Positions 18,012 to 26,031 of a stretch of DNA of 64,000 nt are shown piece by piece. The notes under the pieces are model-generated. The model saw only the letters and a program-made list of their open reading frames with translations. It did no database searches and was not told where the DNA came from. The translations under genes were made by a program, and so were the position numbers. The DNA comes from Stieleria mannarensis (GTDB lineage Bacteria > Planctomycetota > Planctomycetia > Pirellulales > Pirellulaceae), in assembly GCF_014154935.1 (NCBI RefSeq), contig NZ_JACEHH010000017.1, forward strand, positions 108,717-172,716, given 5' to 3'. Positions within the stretch are counted from its first letter, which is position 1; each line of letters opens with the position of its first letter.

Positions 18012-18480
18012 GTCGGTCAGCCGTGTAGGTCACGCCAAGCGTGACAGGCATGGGACTGAACCCTCCCTGGAAGGGAGGGACGAGCGTAACGAGGGGAGCG
18101 TCGGTTGGTGGTATTTGAGTGCACTCGAGCCACAGCGAACCCTCCCCGCGTCGTCGCTCACTCCTCCGCGACCCTCCCAGGGGGACGGTTTGTCCGAGAC
18201 AGCGATGACGCGACACTTTTACTTGATGCAGATGGGGATGGCGTCAGTGGACCTCAGCGGAGAGTTGGCAGAATGGTTCGGGGCAGAATGATGAGGTGCC
18301 TTAGGCTGGCGCCAAACGGTTGGTCCCCGGGAGCCTGGCGGACGCGAAGCCGTTAAAATCTCCCCATCGCAAACTCGAAAGAATCGAAATGATTCTGCCC
18401 AGGCCAGGTTGAGTCTGGCGGCAAAGGCGTGATCGGTCCCCGTCCGGTCTGCCAAGCGGTTCCTCCCCGGGAGTCCTTCC
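18012..18480. repeat. Repeat-filled intergenic region after metK
   Basis: No gene is seen in these 469 bases. A hairpin GTCACGC-CAA-GCGTGAC lies at 18027-18043. A copy of the CCTCCC palindrome family (see 1411-1450) is at 18061-18098. The word GGCAGAATGG/A occurs twice in direct orientation (18267 and 18282) and once inverted near 18388-18398. The Shine-Dalgarno and promoter of the next gene must lie near the right end, but no consensus stands out. Confidence 0.6.
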
Positions 18481-19275
18481 ATGCGTCTCGCTTGGGCGTC
18501 TGATATTCATCTGAACCACGTCGCCTTGAAGGACTGGGACGCTTGGGTCGACCAGGTCCGCCAAGCTGCTGCCGATGTCTTGGTGATCACCGGCGACCTG
18601 TCCGAAGCCGAGGATGTGGTTTTTCAGTTGCGCCGGATGGGGGAAGTGATCGGCATGCCGATCTACTTCGTGCTGGGCAATCATGATTTCTATGGCTCGT
18701 CCATCGCATCGATGCGGCGCAGCGTCGCCTCGCTGATGCGTGAGTTTCCCTCGCTGTGTTACCTGACCGATGCCAGCCCGGTCGAGTTGGCGCCGGGGCA
18801 ATTTCTGACCGGCGAAGACGGTTGGGGGGACGGAACCGAAGGCGACTACGAGAATTCGCCGGTGCGGCTAAACGATTTTGTCGCCATCGAAGACTTTCGT
18901 CAGGTCGATCCGATCAGTTGGCCGCGACTGATGCGCGAGCAAGGTGCCCAGTCGGCCGAGCGGTTGCGGCAAAAGTTACTCGCGTTGCCGGCATCGGCTG
19001 AACACGTCATTGTGTCAACGCACGTGCCGCCGTTTCGCGACGCGTGCTGGTACGAAGGCCGGACGACCGATGACTTCTGGGCTCCGTTCTTCGTCTGCGG
19101 CCAAGTCGGGGCGGTGTTAACGCAATTTGCATTCGAGCGGCCCGGGATCCATGTGACCGTGTTGTGCGGCCACACGCATCATGCCGGGACGGCGCAGATG
19201 GCTCCCAATCTGGTCGTGCAGACCGCATCGGCCGAGTACGGCGCCCCGCGCGTCGAGCAGGTGCTGGAACTGTAG
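18481..19275 (+). CDS. Calcineurin-like metallophosphoesterase
   Basis: A 264-residue binuclear-metal phosphoesterase, cytosolic, without signal peptide. The metal ligands appear in order: D8 and H10 in ASDIHLN, D39 in ITGDLS, N and H in VLGNHDF, H in STHVPP, and the pair in CGHTHH. The substrate cannot be deduced; relatives act on phosphodiesters, nucleotides or phosphoproteins. It stands alone. The TAG stop (19273-19275) is also the first triplet of a TAGCGGAA palindromic repeat. Confidence 0.9.
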   Translation: MRLAWASDIHLNHVALKDWDAWVDQVRQAAADVLVITGDLSEAEDVVFQLRRMGEVIGMPIYFVLGNHDFYGSSIASMRRSVASLMREFPSLCYLTDASPVELAPGQFLTGEDGWGDGTEGDYENSPVRLNDFVAIEDFRQVDPISWPRLMREQGAQSAERLRQKLLALPASAEHVIVSTHVPPFRDACWYEGRTTDDFWAPFFVCGQVGAVLTQFAFERPGIHVTVLCGHTHHAGTAQMAPNLVVQTASAEYGAPRVEQVLEL

Positions 19276-19445
19276 CGGAAGCCGCCAAGGCTTTCGGCAG
19301 CTTGCAGGTGCTGGAACTGTAGCGGAAGCCGCCAAGGCTTTCGGCAGCTTGCGGCTTTGCCGGTTGGGGTGCGAAGCTCTTGGCGAGTTCCGCTACGGTT
19401 GGAGGGCCAATCAGCGGATTGGAAGCGGAAGCCGCGGAGGCTGAT
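19273..19445. repeat. TAGCGGAA-family palindromic repeats after the phosphoesterase gene
   Basis: TAGCGGAAGCCGCCAAGG occurs at 19273 and again at 19319. The intervening bases include a duplicate of the gene's last codons (GTGCTGGAACTGTAG), so the repeat and the gene end were duplicated together with a 46-bp period. An inverted arm (TAGCGGAACTCGCC on the other strand) follows near 19372-19396, and a further direct arm at 19428. The family is the same as at 14150-14590, with stem changes that keep pairing. Confidence 0.85.
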
Positions 19446-19454
19446 CGGCGCAAC

Positions 19455-19493
19455 AAAAAACCCTGCGGCCGAGAGTGGGCTCCGGGCGCAGAG
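19455..19493 (-). terminator. Intrinsic terminator of the rplA-rplJ-rplL operon
   Basis: On the minus strand CTCTGCG pairs with CGCAGGG (one G-T pair), then CCG/CGG and GAG/CTC around a CCCA loop. TTTTTTG follows directly. It lies 36 nt past the rplL stop. Confidence 0.85.
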
Positions 19494-19528
19494 TTCTTTG
19501 AGTTGCGATCGGCGTGATCGTATTGGAA

Positions 19529-19942
19529 CTACTTGAGTTCGACCGAACCGCCGGCTTCTTCGATCTCGGCTTTGACCTTTTCGGCTTCTTCCTTGGAGAC
19601 CGCTTCTTTGAGGGTCGCGGGAACGCCTTCGACCATCTTCTTGGCTTCCATCAGCGAGGCGCCGGTCAGGTTCTTGACGACCTTGACGACGTTCAGCTTT
19701 TTGTCGCCGAAGCCGGTCAGGACGACGTCGAATTCGGTTTGCTCGGCAGCGGCTTCTCCGCCACCATCACCGCCCGCGGCGGCCATCACCACACCGCCAC
19801 CGGCGGCGGGTTCGATGCCGTGGACTTCCTTCAGGTAGTCGCTCAGCTCTTTGGCTTGCTTGAGGGTCAGTTCGGCGATCTTGTCGCCCATTTCTTTAGC
19901 TTCGGCGCTGAACTCAGCAACCGCAGTGGCTTCATCAGACAT
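19529..19942 (-). CDS. rplL: Ribosomal protein bL12 (L7/L12)
   Basis: Stalk protein that recruits GTP-bound translation factors. The 137 residues comprise an N-terminal dimerisation helix part, a Gly/Ala-rich hinge (AAGGGVVMAAAGGDGGGEAAA) and the conserved C-terminal domain with KLNVVKVVKNLTGASLMEAK and the closing AGGSVELK. It is a little longer than the usual 120-125 residues because of extra N-terminal residues before the first helix. It is the last gene of the operon and is followed by a terminator. No rpoB lies downstream, unlike in many bacteria. Confidence 0.97.
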   Translation of the reverse strand: MSDEATAVAEFSAEAKEMGDKIAELTLKQAKELSDYLKEVHGIEPAAGGGVVMAAAGGDGGGEAAAEQTEFDVVLTGFGDKKLNVVKVVKNLTGASLMEAKKMVEGVPATLKEAVSKEEAEKVKAEIEEAGGSVELK

Positions 19943-20016
19943 GACAGGTTTCCCTTAAAAAACGAATGGTCGGTTGTTTGAAAAACGGAATGGGGGGTGA
20001 TAGCTGTGGCGGTCGA

Positions 20017-20541
20017 CTACTCGTCGCCTTCGCTGATCTTTTTCAGCTGGCTGTTCAGCATTTTCCCAGGTCCCAGCATCGCGGCCGAAAGCGTAGATCC
20101 GGGGCCCAGAATTTGTCCGACGAGGATCGAGACTTGTTCTTCACGGCTGGGCCATTTACTGACCGCTTTGACACCATCGGCGTCAAGCCGTTCGCCATCC
20201 ATGACACCGCCGGTGGCGGAGAACTTCTCGTATTTCTCGTCGTCCTTGTCCAAACGGACAACTTCCTTGACCAGCGACACAAAGTCTTCGCCGCCGTAGC
20301 ACACTGCCACAGGGCCACTGGCACCTTCGAAGGCCGGGGCCAACGAGGTTCCCTCGGTGGCGCGTCGGGCGAGGGAGTTTTTCACGACAAACATCGTGAT
20401 GTTTCTCTCGGCCAATTCGCCACGTAGTTCGTTCGTCGTGTTCGCATCCATTCCGACGGTGCTGACCAGGACGGCGTCTTGGACGCCGTCGAGTTGCCGC
20501 TGGATGTCGCGGGTCACGAGTTGTTTGACGTACTTACTCAT
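20017..20541 (-). CDS. rplJ: Ribosomal protein uL10
   Basis: Stalk base protein that binds 23S rRNA and carries the L12 dimers. The 174 residues show the N-terminal rRNA-binding domain (TVGMDANTTNELRGELAERN, MFVVKNSLARRA) and a C-terminal helix for L12 binding (AMLGPGKMLNSQLKKI). It lies 74 nt before rplL and 40 nt after rplA in the same direction. The conserved order rplJ-rplL supports the call. Confidence 0.95.
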   Translation of the reverse strand: MSKYVKQLVTRDIQRQLDGVQDAVLVSTVGMDANTTNELRGELAERNITMFVVKNSLARRATEGTSLAPAFEGASGPVAVCYGGEDFVSLVKEVVRLDKDDEKYEKFSATGGVMDGERLDADGVKAVSKWPSREEQVSILVGQILGPGSTLSAAMLGPGKMLNSQLKKISEGDE

Positions 20542-20581
20542 CAGATTGGTTCACTGCAGTTAAGGATGACGGGGACGCCGA

Positions 20582-21259
20582 TTAGCACGTGACTCGCACG
20601 CTCGGGCTCATCGTTGCGCAGATCGCCACGCCTTTGACGTACGTGCCTTTGATCGTCTGCGGTTTCAGTCCGTCCACGAATTGGATGAACGCGTTGATGT
20701 TGTCGACCAGCTTGTCGGCCTCGAAACTCATCTTCCCGACCATCGCGTGGACGTTGCCGCCTTTGTCGTTGCGGAACTCGACCTTCCCGGCCTTGTACTC
20801 GCCGACGACTTTGCCGACGTCGGGCGTCACGGTCCCTGCACGTGGGCTGGGCATCAGGCCGCGGGGCCCCAGGACGCGTCCCAAAGGGCCGACCAATCCC
20901 ATCATGTCGGGTGCGGCGATGCAGACGTCAAAGTCTGTCCAGCCGTCCTTGATCTTCTTGGCCAGGTCTTCTTGGCCGACTTCATCGGCACCCGCTTCCT
21001 TGGCTGCGTCCGCTGCTTCGCCCTTGGCGAACACGACGACGCGTTGCTGTTTTCCGATCCCGTGAGGAAGCACCAGCGAGCCGCGGATGATCTGGTCCGC
21101 TTGGTTCGGATCGACGCCCAGCCGCATGTGGATTTCGACCGTTTGATCAAACTTGGTCGAATCGTACGCCTTGAGCGCGGTGACCGCTTCATCCAGAGGA
21201 AGCGTGTTGGCTGGTTGCTTTTCGAGCGCGGCGCGATACCGCTTTGATTTCTTACCCAT
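20582..21259 (-). CDS. rplA: Ribosomal protein uL1
   Basis: L1 stalk protein and, in many bacteria, a repressor of its own mRNA. I start at ATG 21259 ([12 protein letters not shown]), giving 225 residues; the upstream frame to 21346 adds a stretch unlike any L1. The family signature is readable in [26 protein letters not shown] wording around residues 120-140 and in the rRNA-binding [18 protein letters not shown]. It is the first gene of the operon. rplK, which usually precedes it, is absent; a CinA-type gene is found instead. Confidence 0.95.
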   Translation of the reverse strand: MGKKSKRYRAALEKQPANTLPLDEAVTALKAYDSTKFDQTVEIHMRLGVDPNQADQIIRGSLVLPHGIGKQQRVVVFAKGEAADAAKEAGADEVGQEDLAKKIKDGWTDFDVCIAAPDMMGLVGPLGRVLGPRGLMPSPRAGTVTPDVGKVVGEYKAGKVEFRNDKGGNVHAMVGKMSFEADKLVDNINAFIQFVDGLKPQTIKGTYVKGVAICATMSPSVRVTC

Positions 21260-21308
21260 ATGGTCACGACTCAATGGAGGTCGGGTGGTGTTAGCAAAAT
21301 CACCAGTC

Positions 21309-21330
21309 CCGAGGCGAAAACGCACCTCGG
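21309..21330 (-). promoter_or_regulatory. Leader hairpin of the rplA mRNA, possible L1 autoregulatory site
   Basis: CCGAGG and CCTCGG arms with inner GCG/CGC pairing around a TTTT loop lie between the predicted promoter and the rplA start. L1 represses its own operon through a leader mimic of its rRNA site in other bacteria. Whether this hairpin is that site is an inference; I could not match the exact L1-binding motif. Confidence 0.4.
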
Positions 21331-21381
21331 CGGCAAATTCTCCCACTTCGCAGAAAACCTATCGGCTTCTGACGAGACGAG

Positions 21382-21410
21382 AATATTGAGAAAGTCGGAG
21401 AAAGCGTCAA
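21382..21410 (-). promoter_or_regulatory. Predicted sigma-70 promoter of the rplA operon
   Basis: On the minus strand TTGACG (21410-21405) and AATATT (21387-21382) are spaced by exactly 17 bp. A start near 21375 would leave a leader of about 115 nt containing one hairpin. Confidence 0.6.
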
Positions 21411-21476
21411 CGCCAATTGTGCAAGTTGCCCAGAAGTTTTTTCGCGACGTCGAGCTTTCTCCTCTGAAACCTGAAA

Positions 21477-21965
21477 CTACTCCAGCCTTTCCAGGACCCC
21501 GATCAAGGTGTCGATCACGACCAAGGCCGATTCGCGTTGCCGGCCGACACGCTTGGGGGCCTTCAATTCCACGCCCCAGGTCCGCGGTGGTTGGCCGCGT
21601 CGACCCACACCGACATAGATCAAGCCGTCAAACTCTGCCGGGGCATTCGGCCCCAGATGCCCCGTCACCGAAGCCGCCAGGTCGGCATGAGGGGTCGTGT
21701 GGAGCGCCCCGGCAACCATTTGATGGGCGACCGGCGCGCTGACGGCGGTGTGTTCGGCGAGTGTTTCTTCGGCCACCCCCAGCCAGCGTTGTTTGCTGGC
21801 CTCTTGATAGACGACCAGCGACCCGGCCAGCCAAGCCGACACGCCGGGGATGGTGGCCAGCGTGGCCGCGATCAGCCCGCCGGTGCAGCTTTCGGCCAAC
21901 ACCAGCGTTTGACGCTTCTCACCGAGAAGCTCCACCAGTCGTCTTGCTTGTGAATCCAGGTCCAT
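21477..21965 (-). CDS. pncC: CinA C-terminal-type nicotinamide mononucleotide amidase
   Basis: A stand-alone CinA C-terminal domain, 162 residues, of the type that deamidates NMN to nicotinate mononucleotide in NAD recycling. Diagnostic pieces are LVLAESCTGGLIAATLATIPG, GSLVVYQEASKQRWLGV, LAEHTAVSAPVA and ASVTGHLGP. The N-terminal MoCF-like domain of full CinA is missing, as is normal for PncC. It lies upstream of the rplA promoter on the same strand. Enzymatic activity is inferred from the family. Confidence 0.88.
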   Translation of the reverse strand: MDLDSQARRLVELLGEKRQTLVLAESCTGGLIAATLATIPGVSAWLAGSLVVYQEASKQRWLGVAEETLAEHTAVSAPVAHQMVAGALHTTPHADLAASVTGHLGPNAPAEFDGLIYVGVGRRGQPPRTWGVELKAPKRVGRQRESALVVIDTLIGVLERLE

Positions 21966-22124
21966 GTCTGTCCGATGTTGAAGGTGGATGGGGTGTCTAA
22001 TCCGAACCGCCGCGGAATGAACTTACCAAGCGGCGGTGGAAATCAGTTGGGAAAATGGTCGCGGATCATTAACCTGGGGCTTTATTGCTTCGCGCCTGAC
22101 GCACTCCCCGATCGGCCCTGTTTC

Positions 22125-22973
22125 ATGCACCCGTCCGCCGCCGACTCGATTCTCGCCACGGTGACACCGGTCCCGGAACCCTACGCCGGGCGGGTGCTCA
22201 CGATCGGCTGGAAATTGATGCTCAATGCATCGTTGTTGCTGGCCCCGGTGCTGATGGTCGGCTTGGTTTCGCCGCTGTTTCTTTTGTCGGCTTGGGTCGG
22301 ATCCGGTGTCGCATTGTTGCCCGCGGCCGTCCTCGTTCCGCTGATCATTGTCGGTCAAATCTCGTGGGCGGGCACCTATCCCGAATGGCCGATGAACCAG
22401 TGGTTGGTGCGTCGGTTGCGTCGCAGTCTGCGGATGCGGCCGCAGGGGGGCCTGGATCCCGAGACACGTGACCACGACTGGATCCAAACGGCCCGTCTGG
22501 TCGAATGGGTGCCGCGCGAGAATTGGAACGCGACCATGCTGGACACCGCCGAGGACGTGATGTTGATTCACATCGACGAGGCCGGCGTGGCGATGGAAGG
22601 CGATCACTCGCGGTATTGGTTCCCCGCTGCGTCGATCATCGACGTGGGCGTGGAATCGGTGCGGCCGACCGGTTGTTTTCATCGATTGCACTTTGTGGTC
22701 GTGACCGTGCGGACCGCCGACGGGCCGCTGGAGTTTGCGTTGGCCTATCGCGATCACCGCTTGGGAGGCTTGCGTTCGCGGCATCGACGGCAGCAAACGA
22801 TTCAATTGTGCAACGACATCGGCCGCATCGCCACGGGTGGGGACTTCAGCTACCGCGACCCTGGCGGCGAGCACAGGCAGCGTTTGGATCTGGGGCATGT
22901 TGGGGTCGGCAAGCCGGGCGCCCAATCGCCGCGGCCGCAGCTGAACCCCTACGCGGCACCGCGATCGGTGTAG
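22125..22973 (+). CDS. Membrane protein of unknown function
   Basis: I start at ATG 22125, giving 282 residues; the reading frame extends upstream to 21975 but that part is not convincing. Two or three hydrophobic segments (LNASLLLAPVLMVGLVSPLF, then VGSGVALLPAAVLVPLIIVG) precede a basic cytosolic region RRLRRSLRMRP and a beta-rich soluble domain with MLIHIDEAGVAMEGDHSRYW and LHFVVVTVRTADGPLEFALA. The soluble part could be a PH-like fold, which is only a guess from its strand pattern. It ends in a TAG shared with a TAGCGGAAGCCGCC repeat. Confidence 0.7.
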   Translation: MHPSAADSILATVTPVPEPYAGRVLTIGWKLMLNASLLLAPVLMVGLVSPLFLLSAWVGSGVALLPAAVLVPLIIVGQISWAGTYPEWPMNQWLVRRLRRSLRMRPQGGLDPETRDHDWIQTARLVEWVPRENWNATMLDTAEDVMLIHIDEAGVAMEGDHSRYWFPAASIIDVGVESVRPTGCFHRLHFVVVTVRTADGPLEFALAYRDHRLGGLRSRHRRQQTIQLCNDIGRIATGGDFSYRDPGGEHRQRLDLGHVGVGKPGAQSPRPQLNPYAAPRSV

Positions 22974-23206
22974 CGGAAGCCGCCGGCCAGCACTGGTGTC
23001 GACGCAAATTGCAATGGCTCCCTTCTCCCCCGGCTTTGCGGGGGAATCCAATGAATCGTGCCCGCTGGCAGCGGGGAAGCTCTGACGATGGTCATTCATG
23101 CCGAAGCAAAGAGACCTTGCGACAATCGCACCGCAAAACAATCGGCTGCGATCCGGGCCCTAATCTGTCTTGGGGGGCTTCGCTTGATCAGCGATTCGTG
23201 ACGGCA

Positions 23207-25015
23207 CTAGCCGACCGTGGACTTGCTAGTCGCAGAGTCGGCACTGGTGTTGGCCTGGGGAGCGACGCCGCCGGCCAGCAGCACGGTCTGGACCACGTCG
23301 ATCAGCTGGTCCAGCCGGAACGGTTTGAACAACCTTGCTTTGGGGTGCAGGCCGTTTTGCAGGGCGTGAACGATCGAGTGTCCGGGGTCGTAACCGAAGC
23401 CGGTCATCAAGATCATCGGCACCGGGTCGATGATCTTTTTCAGCCGCATCATCAATTGGAAACCACTGTGTTCGGGCAATTTGATGTCGCTGATGATGAC
23501 GTCGTACTTGTCGTCTTCCCCGGCATCACGAACCATCAACACGGCCTGGTCGGCACCGCGGGCGGTTTCGACGATGCAACCATAGCGTTCTAGCAGCGTG
23601 TGGGCGTCTTCGCGGACGGTGCTGTCTTCGTCGACGACCAAGATGCGTTTGCCGCGAAGCAAGGCGTGTTCGTCCGAGGAGATGCCCGGCGGGACGGCTT
23701 CCAGCGGGGTGAGCCGTTGGCCGATCTGCTGGATCGTTTGCTTGATGTCACGGGCGTTCTTCAAGATCCGCCGGATGCGATCGACCATTTCCGGCGAGTG
23801 GCCGATGTAATCCTCCATCACGTTGACGGCATCGTTCAGGATCTCGTCGACCGGCAAGGCGACGGCACTGTGAATCGCGTTGCAGCTCTGCTGGGCGGTG
23901 TCCGCTTTCTGGGCGACCAGCAACTCGAGCGTGTTGAGTGCGAAGCTGATGTCGCGGGCAAAGATTTCGAGGAACTGCAAGTCGCTTTCGCTGAACGCGG
24001 CGACTTCGGGGCTTTCCACGTTGATCGTCCCGAGCACCTGATCGTTCAAAATCAACGGGACGGTCAGTGAGCTACGTGCGTTGGCCACGCCGGGGATGAA
24101 CAACGGATCGTTGATCACGTCGTAGCACAGGTAGCTCGTTCCACTCGACGCGGCGTAGCCGGTGATCCCGTTGCCTTGCGGATGGGCAAACAGTTGTCGA
24201 TCGGCCGCTTCCTGGTCGATCCCAACGCTCAACAGCGGGACCAGGTTGCCGCTGGCTTGTTCCAGCAGCCGGATCTCGATCACTTCGAAATTCAGCAGAT
24301 CGGTCAGGTAGTGACGGATGTTGTCTTTCAGCAAATCGATCCGCTCGTCGACGCCCATCTGATAGATTTCGGTCGGCCGCAAATCGGCCAGTTCGCGTCC
24401 GGCGCGGTGGATTGCGGCAAGTTTTTGTTGCTGCAGGATTTCCTCGGTGATGTCGCCGACGGTCACCACCAAATGAGGCTCGGCGGCATTGTCCCCGACC
24501 GGGGCTGCGCGGACTTGAAAGAAACGGTTGTCGGAGGTTTGAAACGTTCCGCTGCTTTCTTCGCCCGTCGAAAACGCGGTGTGGAACGGGCACAGGTCCG
24601 ACCCCATGATGTCCGGGTTGCCCAGCAAGTCGTAAATCGTTTCGCCGGTCGGATCTTCATCCAGCTTGCCGGCCCAGGCCTTCAGGCGTCGGTTGGCCCA
24701 CAGCACACGAATCTTGTGATCCAGCAGTGCAGCCCCCTCGGGAAGATCGCGGAGCATCAGTCCGCTTTGACAGATCCCCCGCAGCTCGCCCAGTTCGGGC
24801 AACAAATCGCGTGCGATCCAGACGCCCTCGATCGAGGGGCTCGCCAACTGATCCAGCACCGTCGCCGAGGAATCGAGCGCCAGCACTTCGTCGTCCGAGA
24901 ACCCGCGCGGGAGCGTTTGCTTGTCGCCGACGCAGATCAGCCGGATCGTCTCCGTCGACTCACCGGGGCGACCGGTGCCGTCGTCGGTGCCGAACGGGGA
25001 AGTGGATCGAGTCAT
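23207..25015 (-). CDS. PAS-GAF-receiver signalling protein
   Basis: 602 residues, cytosolic. The order is an N-terminal segment of unclear fold (20-80), a PAS domain (about 88-205, with LLDHKIRVLWANRRLKAW and VTVGDITEEI), a GAF domain (about 225-375, with GITGYAASSGTSYLCYDVIN and VPLILNDQVLGTINVES), a helical linker (380-445) and a receiver domain (about 455-590). The receiver has the acidic pair in ILVVDEDST, phosphoacceptor D510 in IISDIKLPEHSG, Thr in MILMTGFGYD and Lys in LFKPF. There is no HATPase domain, so it is not a full histidine kinase; the helical linker might be a remnant dimerisation region. GAGG precedes ATG 25015. No partner kinase is adjacent. Confidence 0.85.
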   Translation of the reverse strand: MTRSTSPFGTDDGTGRPGESTETIRLICVGDKQTLPRGFSDDEVLALDSSATVLDQLASPSIEGVWIARDLLPELGELRGICQSGLMLRDLPEGAALLDHKIRVLWANRRLKAWAGKLDEDPTGETIYDLLGNPDIMGSDLCPFHTAFSTGEESSGTFQTSDNRFFQVRAAPVGDNAAEPHLVVTVGDITEEILQQQKLAAIHRAGRELADLRPTEIYQMGVDERIDLLKDNIRHYLTDLLNFEVIEIRLLEQASGNLVPLLSVGIDQEAADRQLFAHPQGNGITGYAASSGTSYLCYDVINDPLFIPGVANARSSLTVPLILNDQVLGTINVESPEVAAFSESDLQFLEIFARDISFALNTLELLVAQKADTAQQSCNAIHSAVALPVDEILNDAVNVMEDYIGHSPEMVDRIRRILKNARDIKQTIQQIGQRLTPLEAVPPGISSDEHALLRGKRILVVDEDSTVREDAHTLLERYGCIVETARGADQAVLMVRDAGEDDKYDVIISDIKLPEHSGFQLMMRLKKIIDPVPMILMTGFGYDPGHSIVHALQNGLHPKARLFKPFRLDQLIDVVQTVLLAGGVAPQANTSADSATSKSTVG

Positions 25016-26031
25016 ATCACGCCTCTGACCACGCGGATAAAATCGAGCGAAGGCGACCTGTCCGGGGCCGCCTCCAAAAACTCATCGATGAACGCACATC
25101 CATACATACGTCGGTTCATCGGCACTACCTCACCAAAGAATCATACGAGAAAACGCGTCATCAACCACCTTTGAACCCCCACGAATCCGGGCTTTGCCCG
25201 CGCAAACCGGCTCAATTGCCTGTCAACCCACCTTGTGGTCAGATCTTCCGCCCTAACCGAAGGCGGTTGGCGTCGCTGGCAGTCAATCCCGCAACGCCGA
25301 GACGTCGAAAGATCCCGCCGGCGAACACCCGTGATCGTATCGCTGCGGCCGAAGCCGCGCCCCGTCGGCCCGAGCCCCAATGCCGCGATCTCCCCTTCCC
25401 GGATCACCCTCCGATGGCGCGGAATCATAGCGGCACGGGAACCGCTGGGGCGACCGGTCGACTGGACGTCCTGATTGAATCCGTCGTCTTGAATCCGTCT
25501 TCCGGGGGCAACGGGTGCGATCGGAAACCGCTCGGTCGGCACACAGGAAAGCCATCGGCTTTCGGGACGATGCCATCGCTGTCGTCAATCCGAGCACGAG
25601 TGTGCGTTCCGATCCGGTCGCCGGTGCACATTCAATGGGCTGCGGCGTGATCGTGCGACAATCCGTGCAAATCAAAATGACACCGCCGCAAACGCCGGGC
25701 GGATGTCGTCACCGGGGCCGCGTGACTTGAGAAAAAAAACAATGCGGGTGCGGGAATTCCATAACTTTTTCGCTTCAGCCCGGTAACGCGATCGATCCCT
25801 GTCGGGTCGACAGACGTTCGTGGTACGGCTCGGTTTCCTTGCCGCTGTTTGGCACGCTTAGGCGAAATTGGCGATTTGCGTTTCCTGTCCGTTGCGAATT
25901 GTTGACAGGGGATAGCGTACGTCTACATTCAAGGGGCTGGGCGGTAGCCCAAACTACGCAGCCGTTAAAAACTCTCCCGTATTTCCATCATCGGCTCTCT
26001 GGCTGTGAGACTTTTTGGAGGACTCACTCGA
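25016..26031. other. 1-kb non-coding region before the YTV gene
   Basis: Short frames exist on both strands, but their compositions (Arg/Pro/Ser-rich) look like shadows of GC-rich DNA, and none resembles a known protein. The right end carries a promoter (25902-25929) and a GGGCT-GGGCGGT-AGCCC hairpin at 25934-25950 in the YTV leader. I see no tRNA or other RNA gene that I can name. A small RNA cannot be excluded. Confidence 0.4.
25902..25929 (+). promoter_or_regulatory. Predicted promoter of the YTV-protein gene
   Basis: A perfect TTGACA (25902-25907) and TACATT (25924-25929) are spaced 16 bp. A start near 25936 would leave a leader of about 95 nt ending in GGAGG 11 nt before ATG 26032. The strong -35 fits an abundant envelope protein. 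Confidence 0.6.

Noticed and set aside
25141..25675. Overlapping 130-residue frames before the PAS-GAF-receiver gene
   Set aside because: They overlap in different frames, are Arg/Pro/Ser-rich, and lack start sites or motifs.
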